From NCBI GenBank assembly GCA_052244495.1, contig JBQPXH010000001.1: DNA of 64,000 nucleotides, one strand, 5' to 3'. The position numbers and the translations under genes are program-made. The notes under the pieces were generated by a model. It made no database searches. It saw nothing but the letters and a program-made list of their open reading frames with translations, and had not been told where the DNA came from. This document shows, in pieces, positions 16,830 to 24,645 of this stretch (position 1 is the first letter of the stretch; each line of letters begins with the position of its first letter). This DNA is from Cereibacter_A sp052244495 (GTDB lineage: Bacteria > Pseudomonadota > Alphaproteobacteria > Rhodobacterales > Rhodobacteraceae).

Positions 16830-17588
16830 ATGCCGTGCCGATCGACCTCGCATTGCCAGACCTGCTGCCAGCGAAACAACGCCCTTTGCGCAGCGATTGG
16901 CGCGCGGGCCGCGTCGGTCTGGCCGCTGAACCCTGAAACCGAAACCCTCATGCCCGGCGCGGCACCGACGGACGTCAGCCTCAAGGGCGGCCGGTTCGGC
17001 ATCCTGCGGTCCGGGCTGCTGCTGCGTTGCTCTGCCGAGATGGGTATGGATGTCGTGTCGATCGGCGAGCCGCTGGGCGAGGCGTTCCGCGGCAACCGCG
17101 AGATGCGGGTGACGGCGGTCGTCCCGTCCGAGGTCTGCTGGTATGACGTGCACGAGGTCGAGGCGGCGGCTCTGCGCGACGCCCGCCTCTACGGCGCGCT
17201 GGCCGCGGTGGCCGCGCAGGCGGCGGCGCAGCGCCGGACCTTCACGCGCATCCGCTCGACGCTCGCTCCGGCCGAGCGGCTGGCCGCCTTCCTTTCGATC
17301 TGCGCGCATCGGCTGGCGGAACGTGACCGGATGGGCAATCTGCGGATGACGCTGCAGTGCCGCCCCGAGGACATCGCGACGCTGCTCGCGCTGAGCGCGG
17401 CGCAACTCGACGAGGCGCGGGACGATCTGGTGCAGCGCGAGCTTCTGGCCCTCCACGAGGAGGGTGTGCTGGAACTGCCGCGGCTGGCGCTGCTCGAGGA
17501 CCTCTCGACGCTCGATCTGCCGTTGCTTGCGACGATCGACCGGATGATGCCGGCGCCTCTGGAAATCGCACAGGCTCAGCGGGCCTGA
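16830..17588 (+). CDS. FNR-like Crp family regulator with N-terminal cysteine cluster
   Basis: A 252-residue protein; GGGAGG and GAGG precede the ATG. The N-terminus has Cys at 3, 9, 12, 13 and 20 in HCQTCCQRNNALC, very like the HCQDC...LC segment of FNR. A fourth candidate ligand is Cys103 (PSEVCWYD), placed like E. coli FNR Cys122. A [4Fe-4S] oxygen sensor is therefore plausible. The C-terminal helix-turn-helix is unusual: PEDIATLLALSAAQLDEARDDL lacks the E-x-x-S-R recognition residues, so its DNA site should differ or DNA binding may be lost. A perfect FNR box lies in its upstream region. Confidence 0.8.
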   Translation: MPCRSTSHCQTCCQRNNALCAAIGARAASVWPLNPETETLMPGAAPTDVSLKGGRFGILRSGLLLRCSAEMGMDVVSIGEPLGEAFRGNREMRVTAVVPSEVCWYDVHEVEAAALRDARLYGALAAVAAQAAAQRRTFTRIRSTLAPAERLAAFLSICAHRLAERDRMGNLRMTLQCRPEDIATLLALSAAQLDEARDDLVQRELLALHEEGVLELPRLALLEDLSTLDLPLLATIDRMMPAPLEIAQAQRA

Positions 17589-17640
17589 TCGCCGTTGTCG
17601 CGGGTCCCTGCCGGCCCGCGACCCGCGCGTTGCCGGCTTT

Positions 17641-17676
17641 GGCGGTCATGCAATTCGCGCTTCGCGAATGACCGCC
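17641..17676. terminator. Long hairpin between convergent genes
   Basis: GGCGGTC (17641-17647) pairs with GACCGCC (17670-17676), and inside it ATTCGCG (17653-17659) pairs with CGCGAAT (17663-17669) around a CTT loop, leaving a small one-sided bulge. It lies between the + strand regulator (stop 17588) and the - strand DUF gene (stop 17714). No T-run follows on either strand, so it may block convergent readthrough or protect 3' ends rather than act as a textbook terminator. Confidence 0.45.
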
Positions 17677-17713
17677 GCGGTTCGGGCCGTGGGTTGGACG
17701 AGATGATCCCGTT

Positions 17714-18205
17714 TCAGCGGAAGACGTTGCGCTCCAGGATGTAGCGCATGCCGCGTTGCCAGCTCTCGTCGGTGTTTCCGCGGATGTCCACCGCCTGGCC
17801 CCGGATCTGACGCCCGCTCGCGACATCCTTGACGTAGAGGTTGATCGCCAGGATCAGGTTCGAGGTCTTCTGAACCTCGCTCACGACGGCATAGTCCGCG
17901 CCGAGCTTCCCGGCGATCCTGACATCGCAGCCGTTGCACTGTGCCGGGTTCCGGATGTGCCTGAGGTCGTCCGCGACCGGGGCGAGGTCGAGGATCTCCA
18001 GCCCGTGCTCGCGCATCGCCTCGGCTGCCTGACGCTCGACCATCTCGATCCGCGCGATTTCGTCGGGACGGACGCCGTTCAGGTCGCCTTCGGTGGACAT
18101 GTCGAGGAAGGTGACGCCGAAGAAGGCGACGCTGCGACCCTGCCACGGCTCGTCGGCACAGGCCGGACCGGCGGAAACAAGGAGGGCCAGGAGAAGCTGC
18201 TTCAT
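17714..18205 (-). CDS. Secreted DUF2380/DUF3280-like protein, C1-island associated
   Basis: A 163-residue protein with a signal peptide (MKQLLLALLVSAGPACA, cleavage near residue 17). The ATG at 18205 has GAGGGC upstream. The mature part has RSVAFFGVTFLDMSTEGD, a QCNGCDVRIAGKLGADYAV segment with two cysteines, and VVSEVQKTSNLILAINLYV, a TolB-like alternating pattern. I recall similar proteins next to glutathione-dependent formaldehyde and quinoprotein genes (family number from memory). Function unknown. It is divergent from gfa and so may share its control region. Confidence 0.7.
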   Translation of the reverse strand: MKQLLLALLVSAGPACADEPWQGRSVAFFGVTFLDMSTEGDLNGVRPDEIARIEMVERQAAEAMREHGLEILDLAPVADDLRHIRNPAQCNGCDVRIAGKLGADYAVVSEVQKTSNLILAINLYVKDVASGRQIRGQAVDIRGNTDESWQRGMRYILERNVFR

Positions 18206-18507
18206 GCCCTCATGATGCAGCGGCACGGCCTCCGGACAAGCCGGACGAAGGGTGGATGGGCGGCGCCCTGCGCGGCTGCGACACCGGTCGCAGGGCGACG
18301 CCGCCGGGAAGGGCCGCGACGCCCCGCCCGCCGGTCATCCGGCCGGCCGGACGCAGATGATCGAGACGTCAGGCGCGTCCGTCCGGATGCGGTCCATGCG
18401 CGGAGAGGTGCGCCGTGATCTCCGCCGAATGGCTGACTCGCTGGACTCGGATCTCCCTGAGACAATCGCCGTGCATGTCAGGGATGCTGCATGTCAGGGA
18501 GGATGCG
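18206..18507. other. Divergent intergenic region upstream of gfa
   Basis: A 302-nt non-coding gap between the - strand DUF gene and gfa. It must contain promoters for both. The only clear structure is a 12-bp direct repeat at its gfa-proximal end. Short open frames here have no family resemblance and are taken as chance. Confidence 0.5.
18473..18500 (+). repeat. 12-bp direct repeat overlapping the gfa ribosome-binding site
   Basis: GCATGTCAGGGA occurs at 18473-18484 and again at 18489-18500, separated by 4 nt (16-nt period). The second copy runs into the Shine-Dalgarno sequence (AGGGAGG) 8 nt before the gfa ATG. It may be a slippage duplication of the leader or a tandem protein-binding site. 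Confidence 0.75.
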
Positions 18508-19098
18508 ATGAGTGACATGACTCACAGTGACGTTGGGATCCATCCGTCGGTCGATGGCGGGATCACGCCAGCCAGCAACGATTTCCAGGGCGGGACCTTG
18601 AGGTGCAAGTGCACCGACCGGCCCGTGGAGGTGCGGATCAACGCGCAGTCGGCGCATAACCACGTCTGCGGTTGCACGAAATGCTGGAAGCCCGACGGGG
18701 CGACCTTCAGCATGGTGGCGGTCGTTCCCCGGGATGCGGTGGAAGTGGTCGCGAACGGTGACAAGCTGAAGGTCGTCGACCCCAGCATGGCGATCCAACG
18801 CTACGCCTGCACCGGCTGCGGCACGCATATGTATGGCCGGATCGAGAACAAGGACCATCCGTTCTATGGCCTCGATTTCATCCACACCGAACTGTCGTCC
18901 GAGGATGGCTGGGCGGCGCCGGGATTTGCAGCCTTCGTCTCCTCGGTGATCGAGAGTGGCGTCTCGCCGGACCGAATGGACGGCATCCGGGCGCGCCTCC
19001 GCGAACTGGGACTCGAGCCCTATGACGCGCTGTCGCCTCCCCTGATGGATGCGATCGCGACGCATATCGCGAAACGCTCCGGGAAGCTTGCCGCCTGA
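18508..19098 (+). CDS. gfa: S-(hydroxymethyl)glutathione synthase (glutathione-dependent formaldehyde-activating enzyme)
   Basis: A 196-residue zinc protein that promotes or binds the glutathione-formaldehyde adduct used by AdhI. The zinc ligands of the GFA fold are in place: Cys33 and Cys35 (LRCKC), Cys54, Cys56 and Cys59 (VCGCTKCW), Cys101 and Cys104 (ACTGCGTH). The length matches Paracoccus Gfa. AGGGAGG lies before the ATG at 18508. It is followed, after a terminator-like hairpin, by adhI, so capture and oxidation of formaldehyde are adjacent steps. Whether Gfa is a true enzyme or a glutathione carrier is debated for the family. Confidence 0.93.
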   Translation: MSDMTHSDVGIHPSVDGGITPASNDFQGGTLRCKCTDRPVEVRINAQSAHNHVCGCTKCWKPDGATFSMVAVVPRDAVEVVANGDKLKVVDPSMAIQRYACTGCGTHMYGRIENKDHPFYGLDFIHTELSSEDGWAAPGFAAFVSSVIESGVSPDRMDGIRARLRELGLEPYDALSPPLMDAIATHIAKRSGKLAA

Positions 19099-19422
19099 CA
19101 TAGCTGAGGCCGGAACCAAGGCGCCCTCCGGTCCCGGGCCGGAGGGCCATGCGTGGGGCAATCCCGTGCCGCGAAGCTGCAGGAGACCGGTTGGGCCCGC
19201 CATCGTCCGGAGGTGCGCCAACACACCTGCAGGAGCGCTGTGCGCGCTCCGACCGGGTGGGCTGCCGTCACGACGCAACCCACGCCCGCACCAGCATTTT
19301 CGAAGGATGCAAGTCCAGCTTCCTCATCCTTTTTTCCGAATGCCGCGGGCCGCATTACCCCTTAAGGTTGGAACTGTATCAGGCCCGCGATCCAGCTGCG
19401 GGCTCAGAAGAGGGAGAGTTAC
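19099..19422. other. Intergenic region gfa-adhI
   Basis: A 324-nt gap with no credible gene. It holds a terminator-like hairpin (19303-19335) and, just before adhI, a short GCCCGC/GCGGGC stem (19383-19388 with 19398-19403) that would lie in the adhI leader. The adhI promoter must lie between these, but no clear -35/-10 pair can be named. Confidence 0.5.
19303..19335 (+). terminator. Probable intrinsic terminator of gfa
   Basis: AAGGATG (19303-19309) pairs with CATCCTT (19325-19331); an inner AAG/CTT stem adds stability. A run of six T residues (19330-19335) follows. It lies about 200 nt past the gfa stop. Confidence 0.5.
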
Positions 19423-20553
19423 ATGCGCACCCGTGCCGCCGTAGCCGTAGAGGCCGGCAAGCCGCTCGAGATCATGGAGGTCAATCTCGAAGGCCCGAAA
19501 GCCGGCGAGGTGATGGTCGAGATCAAGGCCACCGGCATCTGCCACACTGACGAGTTCACCCTCTCAGGCGCCGACCCCGAGGGCATGTTCCCGGCAATCC
19601 TCGGCCACGAGGGCGCAGGCGTGGTGGTCGAGGTGGGTCCCGGCGTGACCAGCGTGAAGCCGGGCGACCACGTCATCCCGCTTTACACGCCGGAATGCCG
19701 GCAGTGCCCCTCCTGCCTCAGCCAGAAGACGAACCTCTGCACCGCGATCCGCGGCACGCAGGGGCAGGGGCTGATGCCCGACGGCACCAGCCGCTTCTCG
19801 ATGCTCGATGGCACGCCGATCCTGCACTACATGGGCTGCTCGACCTTCTCGAACTACACGGTCCTGCCCGAGATCGCGGTGGCGAAGGTCCGGCCGGACG
19901 CGCCCTTCGACAAGATCTGCTACATCGGCTGCGGCGTCACCACCGGCATCGGCGCGGTGATCAATACGGCCAAGGTCGAGATCGGCGCGAAGGCGGTGGT
20001 GTTCGGGCTGGGCGGCATCGGCCTCAACGTCATCCAGGGGCTGAAGCTCGCGGGCGCCGACATGATCATCGGGGTCGACCTCAACAACGACAAGAAGGAA
20101 TGGGGGGAGCGCTTCGGCATGACCCATTTCGTCAACCCGACCGAGATCGACGGCGACATCGTGGCCCATCTCGTGAACATGACCAAGACGCCGTTCGACC
20201 AGATCGGCGGGGCGGATTACACCTTCGACTGCACGGGCAACGTGAAAGTGATGCGCCAGGCGCTCGAGGCATGCCATCGTGGCTGGGGCCAGTCGATCGT
20301 GATCGGCGTTGCGCCGGCCGGGGCCGAGATCCAGACGCGGCCGTTCCAGCTGGTGACGGGGCGGGTCTGGAAGGGCTCGGCCTTCGGCGGCGCACGTGGC
20401 CGGACCGACGTTCCGAAGATCGTCGACTGGTACATGGAGGGCAAGATCCAGATCGACCCGATGATCACCCACATCCTGAAGCTCGAGGACATCAACAAGG
20501 GCTTCGACCTCATGCATGCGGGCGAGTCCATCCGCTCGGTCGTTGTGTACTGA
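19423..20553 (+). CDS. adhI: Glutathione-dependent formaldehyde dehydrogenase (S-(hydroxymethyl)glutathione dehydrogenase)
   Basis: A 376-residue class III alcohol dehydrogenase. It oxidises S-hydroxymethylglutathione to S-formylglutathione with NAD+. Catalytic zinc site: GICHTDEFTLSGADPEG and ILGHEGAGVV. Structural zinc site: PECRQCPSCLSQKTNLC with four cysteines. The nucleotide fold starts at VVFGLGGIGLNVIQG. AGAGGGAGAG precedes the ATG. In R. sphaeroides adhI lies directly before cycI, as here, and is induced by formaldehyde-generating substrates. The next step, an S-formylglutathione hydrolase, is not in this window. Confidence 0.96.
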   Translation: MRTRAAVAVEAGKPLEIMEVNLEGPKAGEVMVEIKATGICHTDEFTLSGADPEGMFPAILGHEGAGVVVEVGPGVTSVKPGDHVIPLYTPECRQCPSCLSQKTNLCTAIRGTQGQGLMPDGTSRFSMLDGTPILHYMGCSTFSNYTVLPEIAVAKVRPDAPFDKICYIGCGVTTGIGAVINTAKVEIGAKAVVFGLGGIGLNVIQGLKLAGADMIIGVDLNNDKKEWGERFGMTHFVNPTEIDGDIVAHLVNMTKTPFDQIGGADYTFDCTGNVKVMRQALEACHRGWGQSIVIGVAPAGAEIQTRPFQLVTGRVWKGSAFGGARGRTDVPKIVDWYMEGKIQIDPMITHILKLEDINKGFDLMHAGESIRSVVVY

Positions 20554-20681
20554 CGGGTCCTTTCCCGGAAGCCGTAACGATTTTCCCCAGTGACGGTGCC
20601 ACCGAGACGGCCGGCGATGCTGCCGGCCGCGACGGCCTGCGTCGCAGGTCGTCCCCGAGCCAACCGCAAAGGGAGAAATCC

Positions 20682-21116
20682 ATGAGACTGACCGCACTCC
20701 TCGCCGGCGCCCTCGCGTTCGGCGCCGCATCCGCCGTGCTGGCGGAGGGCGATCCGGCCGCCGGCGAGAAGGCCTTCCGCAAGTGCCTCGCCTGCCACCA
20801 GATCGGTGCGGATGCCCAGAACAAGACCGGCCCGGTTCTGACGGGCGTGATCGGCCGGCCCGCGGCCTCGATCGACGGGTTTTCCTACAGCGACGCGCTG
20901 TCCGAGGCCGGCTCCAGCGGCCTCGTATGGGATCACGCCGAACTCGAGAACTTCCTGACCAATCCGCGCAAGGCGATGCCGGGCACCAAGATGGCCTTCC
21001 CCGGGATCCGGAAGCCGCAGGAACTGGCCGACATCATCGCCTACCTCGGGACCTTCTCGGAGGGAGAAGTGATGGAGGCGGAAGAGTCGCCCGCACAGAT
21101 GCCGGCGGAGGGCTGA
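20682..21116 (+). CDS. cycI: Isocytochrome c2
   Basis: A 144-residue periplasmic class I cytochrome c with a signal peptide (cut near VLA-EGD, residues 19-24). The heme motif is CLACH (Cys35, Cys38, His39) and the axial Met is in the MPGTKMAF segment (about 100). An acidic tail (EVMEAEESPAQMPAEG) follows. The ATG at 20682 has AAAGGGAGAA before it. The adhI-cycI pair is described in R. sphaeroides, where isocytochrome c2 can replace cytochrome c2 in electron transfer. Its position between adhI and xoxF suggests a role in C1 respiration. Confidence 0.93.
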   Translation: MRLTALLAGALAFGAASAVLAEGDPAAGEKAFRKCLACHQIGADAQNKTGPVLTGVIGRPAASIDGFSYSDALSEAGSSGLVWDHAELENFLTNPRKAMPGTKMAFPGIRKPQELADIIAYLGTFSEGEVMEAEESPAQMPAEG

Positions 21117-21203
21117 AAATGGCGCGTCGGCAGGCATTTTTGCCGGCCGATCCGGCGATGCTCCGCCCGGTCATACTTTGGGCTTAAAGCGGGACGGGCA
21201 AAG

Positions 21204-21233
21204 TTGACGCTGCAAATCGACGCGCCGTAGCAT
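21204..21233 (+). promoter_or_regulatory. Candidate sigma-70-type promoter for xoxF
   Basis: TTGACG (21204-21209) and TAGCAT (21228-21233) are spaced by 18 nt, which would leave an ~85-nt leader before the ATG at 21328. The -10 match is only moderate (4 of 6). Confidence 0.3.
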
Positions 21234-21327
21234 GAAGTCCGGAGATGGCGTCGAAGGTTTCGGGGAGGAAACCGTGACCGCCGAGACACAAAAACCAAAT
21301 CCAAGAAATCAACATCGGGAGGAGCCA

Positions 21328-23130
21328 ATGAAGATGCTGAAGACGGGTCTGCTTGCGACCCTGTTGCTGTCGTCTGCGCCGGTCTTTGCCAACGACTCGG
21401 TCATCCAGGCGACGGATGATCCGAAACAGTGGGCGATCCAGACCGGCGACTACGCCAACACTCGGTATTCGGAACTCGACCAGATCAACCGCGAGAACGT
21501 GGGCGACCTGCAGGTGGCCTGGACCTTCTCGACCGGTGTACTGCGTGGTCATGAGGGCTCGCCGCTCGTGATCGACAACATCATGTATGTCCACACGCCG
21601 TTCCCGAACAACGTCTACGCGCTGGACCTCGCCAACGACGGCAAGATCCTGTGGAGCTACAAGCCGCAGCAGAACCCCGATGTCGTCGGCGTGATGTGCT
21701 GCGACACGGTGAACCGCGGCGTGGCCTATGCCGATGGCATGATCTTCCTCCATCAGGCCGATACGACCGTGGTGGCGCTCGACTCGAAGACCGGCGAGGT
21801 GAAGTGGAGCGTCCAGAATGGCGATCCCGCCGCGGGGCAGACCAACACGGCGACCGTGCTGCCGGTGAAGGACAAGCTGCTCGTCGGCATCTCGGGTGGC
21901 GAGTTCGGCGTGCGCGGTCACGTGACCGCCTACGACATGAAGACGGGCGAGCAGGTCTGGCGTGCCTTCTCGACCGGCCCCGACGAAGAGATGATGGTCG
22001 ATCCCGAGAAGACCATGGTGCTTGGCAAGCCGGTCGGTGCGAACTCCTCGATCGACAGCTGGGAAGGCGACCAGTGGCAGATCGGCGGTGGCACGACCTG
22101 GGGCTGGTATGCCTACGATCCGGACCTGAACCTCGTCTATTATGGCACCGGCAACCCCTCGACCTGGAACCCGTCGCAGCGTCCGGGTGACAACAAGTGG
22201 TCGATGACCATCATGGCGCGCGATGCCGACACCGGCATGGCGAAGTGGATGTACCAGAAGACCCCGCACGACGAGTGGGACTATGACGGCGTGAACGAGA
22301 ACATCCTCGTCGATCAGGAGATCGACGGTCAGATGCGCAAGCTGCTGGTCAACTTCGACCGGAACGGCTTCGCCTACACGCTCGACCGCGAGACGGGCGA
22401 ACTGCTGGTGGCCGAGAAATACGACCCGGCGGTGAACTGGGCGACGGAAGTCGTGATGGACAAGGAGTCCGACCAGTACGGGCGTCCGCAGGTCGTCGCG
22501 CAGTATTCGACGGCGCAGAATGGCGAGGACACCAACACCACGGGCGTGTGCCCGGCGGCGCTTGGCTCCAAGGACCAGCAGCCTGGCTCCTTCTCGCCCA
22601 AGACCGGCCTGTTCTACGTGCCGACGAACCACGTCTGCATGGACTACGAGCCCTACCGGGTGAGCTACTCGGCCGGTCAGCCCTATGTCGGCGCCACTCT
22701 CTCGATGTATCCCGCGCCGAACAGCCATGGCGGCATGGGCAACTTCATCGCCTGGGACGCGACGAAGGGCGAGATCAAGTGGTCGCTGCCCGAGCAGTTC
22801 TCGGTCTGGTCCGGCGCGCTGGCCACTGCGGGTGATATCGTGTTCTACGGCACGCTCGAAGGCTATCTGAAGGCGGTCGATGCCGAGACGGGCGAGGAAC
22901 TTTACAAGTTCAAGACCCCTTCGGGCATCATCGGCAACGTGATGACCTACGAGCAGAACGGCAAGCAGTATGTCGGCATCCTCTCGGGCGTCGGCGGCTG
23001 GGCGGGCATCGGTCTCGCCGCGGGCCTCACGAACCCGAACGAGGGTCTGGGCGCGGTCGGCGGCTATGCGGCCCTGTCGGACTACACCCAGCTTGGCGGC
23101 CAGCTGACCGTCTTCGCTCTGCCGGACTGA
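21328..23130 (+). CDS. xoxF: XoxF-type lanthanide-dependent methanol dehydrogenase (PQQ)
   Basis: A 600-residue periplasmic eight-bladed propeller. The signal peptide ends near PVFA-NDS (residue 22). The vicinal disulfide of quinoprotein dehydrogenases is Cys124-Cys125 (GVMCCDTVNRG). Metal and PQQ ligands are Glu192 (GGEFG) and Asn276 (GTGNPSTWNP). The motif HDEWDYDGVNE supplies catalytic Asp318 and the extra Asp320 that marks lanthanide-using XoxF; calcium-dependent MxaF has Ala there. GGGAGGAG precedes the ATG at 21328. It should oxidise methanol to formaldehyde or formate and pass electrons to XoxG. No mxaF-type gene is present. Confidence 0.96.
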   Translation: MKMLKTGLLATLLLSSAPVFANDSVIQATDDPKQWAIQTGDYANTRYSELDQINRENVGDLQVAWTFSTGVLRGHEGSPLVIDNIMYVHTPFPNNVYALDLANDGKILWSYKPQQNPDVVGVMCCDTVNRGVAYADGMIFLHQADTTVVALDSKTGEVKWSVQNGDPAAGQTNTATVLPVKDKLLVGISGGEFGVRGHVTAYDMKTGEQVWRAFSTGPDEEMMVDPEKTMVLGKPVGANSSIDSWEGDQWQIGGGTTWGWYAYDPDLNLVYYGTGNPSTWNPSQRPGDNKWSMTIMARDADTGMAKWMYQKTPHDEWDYDGVNENILVDQEIDGQMRKLLVNFDRNGFAYTLDRETGELLVAEKYDPAVNWATEVVMDKESDQYGRPQVVAQYSTAQNGEDTNTTGVCPAALGSKDQQPGSFSPKTGLFYVPTNHVCMDYEPYRVSYSAGQPYVGATLSMYPAPNSHGGMGNFIAWDATKGEIKWSLPEQFSVWSGALATAGDIVFYGTLEGYLKAVDAETGEELYKFKTPSGIIGNVMTYEQNGKQYVGILSGVGGWAGIGLAAGLTNPNEGLGAVGGYAALSDYTQLGGQLTVFALPD

Positions 23131-23140
23131 AGCTTGACCC

Positions 23141-23166
23141 TCACCGGAGCCCCCGGGCTCCGGTGA
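23141..23166. repeat. Strong hairpin just after the xoxF stop
   Basis: TCACCGGAGCC and GGCTCCGGTGA form an 11-bp perfect stem with a 4-nt loop, beginning 11 nt after the xoxF stop. There is no T-run. It could stabilise the 3' end of the xoxF message. Confidence 0.6.
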
Positions 23167-23235
23167 CCTCCGCCGCCGAACGCGGCGAACTGCGGTTCCC
23201 GTCCCCCTTGGGAACCTGACGGGACGCAGGTCCTG

Positions 23236-23284
23236 CACAAAAAACGGAGCCGCCCTTCGCGGGCACCGCGGGGGCGGCTTTCTT
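23236..23284 (+). terminator. Intrinsic terminator between xoxF and the XoxG cytochrome gene
   Basis: AGCCGCCC (23248-23255) pairs with GGGCGGCT (23272-23279), followed by TTCTT. The stem is preceded by an A-rich run (23239-23244). It sits between xoxF and the ribosome-binding site of the next gene, so xoxG and downstream genes depend on readthrough or on their own promoter. Confidence 0.65.
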
Positions 23285-23302
23285 CTGGGAGGAGATAACT
23301 GA

Positions 23303-23833
23303 ATGAAGACCACTCTGTCCCTTGGCGCTATTGCAAGCCTTGCGCTGATGGCCGGCGCCTCGTCGCTGGCCTCGGCTGAGGCGGCGGCCCAGGGTGTGGA
23401 CGTCGCGGTTGCCTCGTCGGACGGCATCCGCTCGTTCAACGCCGAGGAGGTGCCCACCTACGACATCGCCGAGGACGGAACGGTGGACTGGCCGACCTTC
23501 TCGGGCTACCGCCGCTACCAGTCGGAGTGCCACGTCTGCCACGGCCCGGACGGCATGGGATCGACCTACGCCCCGGCGCTGAAGGACAGCGTGATGCGGA
23601 TGGACTACTATGACTTCCTTGCCACGATCGCGAACGGCAAGCAGGAGGTCGGCGCGGCCAAGACGCTCGTCATGCCCGCCTTCGGCACCAACCCGAACGT
23701 CATGTGCTACGTCGACGACATCTGGACCTATCTGCGCGCCCGCGGATCCGGAGCCCTCGACCGAGGCCGCCCGGCCAAGCGGGCCGACAAGACCGACGCA
23801 TATGCCGAGGTGGAAAAGTCGTGCATGGAGTGA
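23303..23833 (+). CDS. xoxG: XoxG-type cytochrome c (cytochrome c553i-like), electron acceptor of XoxF
   Basis: A 176-residue periplasmic monoheme cytochrome c. The signal peptide ends near LASA-EAAA (residues 21-28) and the heme motif CHVCH is at Cys76, Cys79, His80. An axial Met is likely in LVMPAFGTN. GGGAGGAG precedes the ATG at 23303. The sequence is of the type found beside xoxF or pedE genes (cytochrome c553i, cycB, in Paracoccus) and is the expected electron acceptor for the dehydrogenase. The stop overlaps the GTG start of the XoxJ gene. Confidence 0.9.
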   Translation: MKTTLSLGAIASLALMAGASSLASAEAAAQGVDVAVASSDGIRSFNAEEVPTYDIAEDGTVDWPTFSGYRRYQSECHVCHGPDGMGSTYAPALKDSVMRMDYYDFLATIANGKQEVGAAKTLVMPAFGTNPNVMCYVDDIWTYLRARGSGALDRGRPAKRADKTDAYAEVEKSCME

Positions 23834-24645
23834 TCCGCGCAGCGATTGCCGCGGCGGTCGTGCTCGCGGCTGCGCCGGCGCCCGCACAGGTCGCGGATCT
23901 CGTGTCGGACGATGTGCTGCGCGTCTGCGCGGACCCTGCCAATTCTCCGATGTCGGCCCGGGACGGAAGCGGCTTCGAGAACCGCATTGCCGAACATCTG
24001 GGTCAGGTGATGGGCAAGCCCCTCGAATACACCTGGTTTCCCATGGTGACGGGCTTCGCGCGCAACACGCTCTTCGCAGGCAAGTGCGATGTCGTGATCG
24101 GCTACGCGCAGGGCGATGAGCTGGTGCTGAACACCAACCACTACTACACGTCGACCCATGTGCTGGTGGTCAGGACGGACGGGCCGCTCGCGGAGGTCGA
24201 GAGCCTTTCGGACCCTGCGCTGCAGGGAAAGCGGGTCGGGGTCGTGGTGGGGTCGCCTCCGGCGACGCATATTGCCCGGCGCGGGCTCATGGCTGCAGCG
24301 AAGCCCTACAACCTGATGGTCGACCGCCGGGTCGAGAACCCGGCCGGCGACATGCTCGCCGATGTCGAGGCCGGGGTGACGGACGCGGCGCTGCTCTGGG
24401 GGCCGGTCGGAGGACCGCTGGTGCAGGAACACGCGGATCTCAAGGCCATCCCGCTGCTGAAGGAGGAAGGCTCGCCGAAGCTCTACTATCGCATCACGAT
24501 GGGCGTTCGGCAGGGCGAGGATGTCTGGAAGCGCGAGCTGAACTCGCTGATCCGTCGAGAGCAGGGCGCGCTCGACAAGATCCTGCGCGATGCCGGCGTG
24601 CCGCTCGTCGACGACTATGGCAAGGGGTTGAAGGAAGGCGGATGA
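23830..24645 (+). CDS. xoxJ: XoxJ/MoxJ-like periplasmic binding protein, methanol oxidation accessory
   Basis: A 271-residue protein with a signal peptide (AAIAAAVVLAAAPAPAQ). It has the fold pattern of amino-acid-type solute-binding proteins: LRVCADPANSPMSARDGSGF, VVIGYAQGDE and LQGKRVGVVVGSPPATH. MoxJ/XoxJ proteins are required for active methanol dehydrogenase, probably in maturation, with no proven transport role. The start is GTG 23830, overlapping the xoxG stop (GTGA); GTG 23821 is an alternative. It ends in an ATGA overlap with the next gene. Confidence 0.88.
   Translation: MIRAAIAAAVVLAAAPAPAQVADLVSDDVLRVCADPANSPMSARDGSGFENRIAEHLGQVMGKPLEYTWFPMVTGFARNTLFAGKCDVVIGYAQGDELVLNTNHYYTSTHVLVVRTDGPLAEVESLSDPALQGKRVGVVVGSPPATHIARRGLMAAAKPYNLMVDRRVENPAGDMLADVEAGVTDAALLWGPVGGPLVQEHADLKAIPLLKEEGSPKLYYRITMGVRQGEDVWKRELNSLIRREQGALDKILRDAGVPLVDDYGKGLKEGG

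Noticed and set aside
21328..23130. Calcium-type MxaF or an alcohol dehydrogenase of the Ped/Exa type
   Set aside because: The Asp at position 320 and the neighbouring XoxG/XoxJ genes fit XoxF; MxaF would have Ala there.
21184..23457. 757-codon - strand frame opposite xoxF
   Set aside because: Composition is that of a codon-position shadow of xoxF; no start signal or domain.
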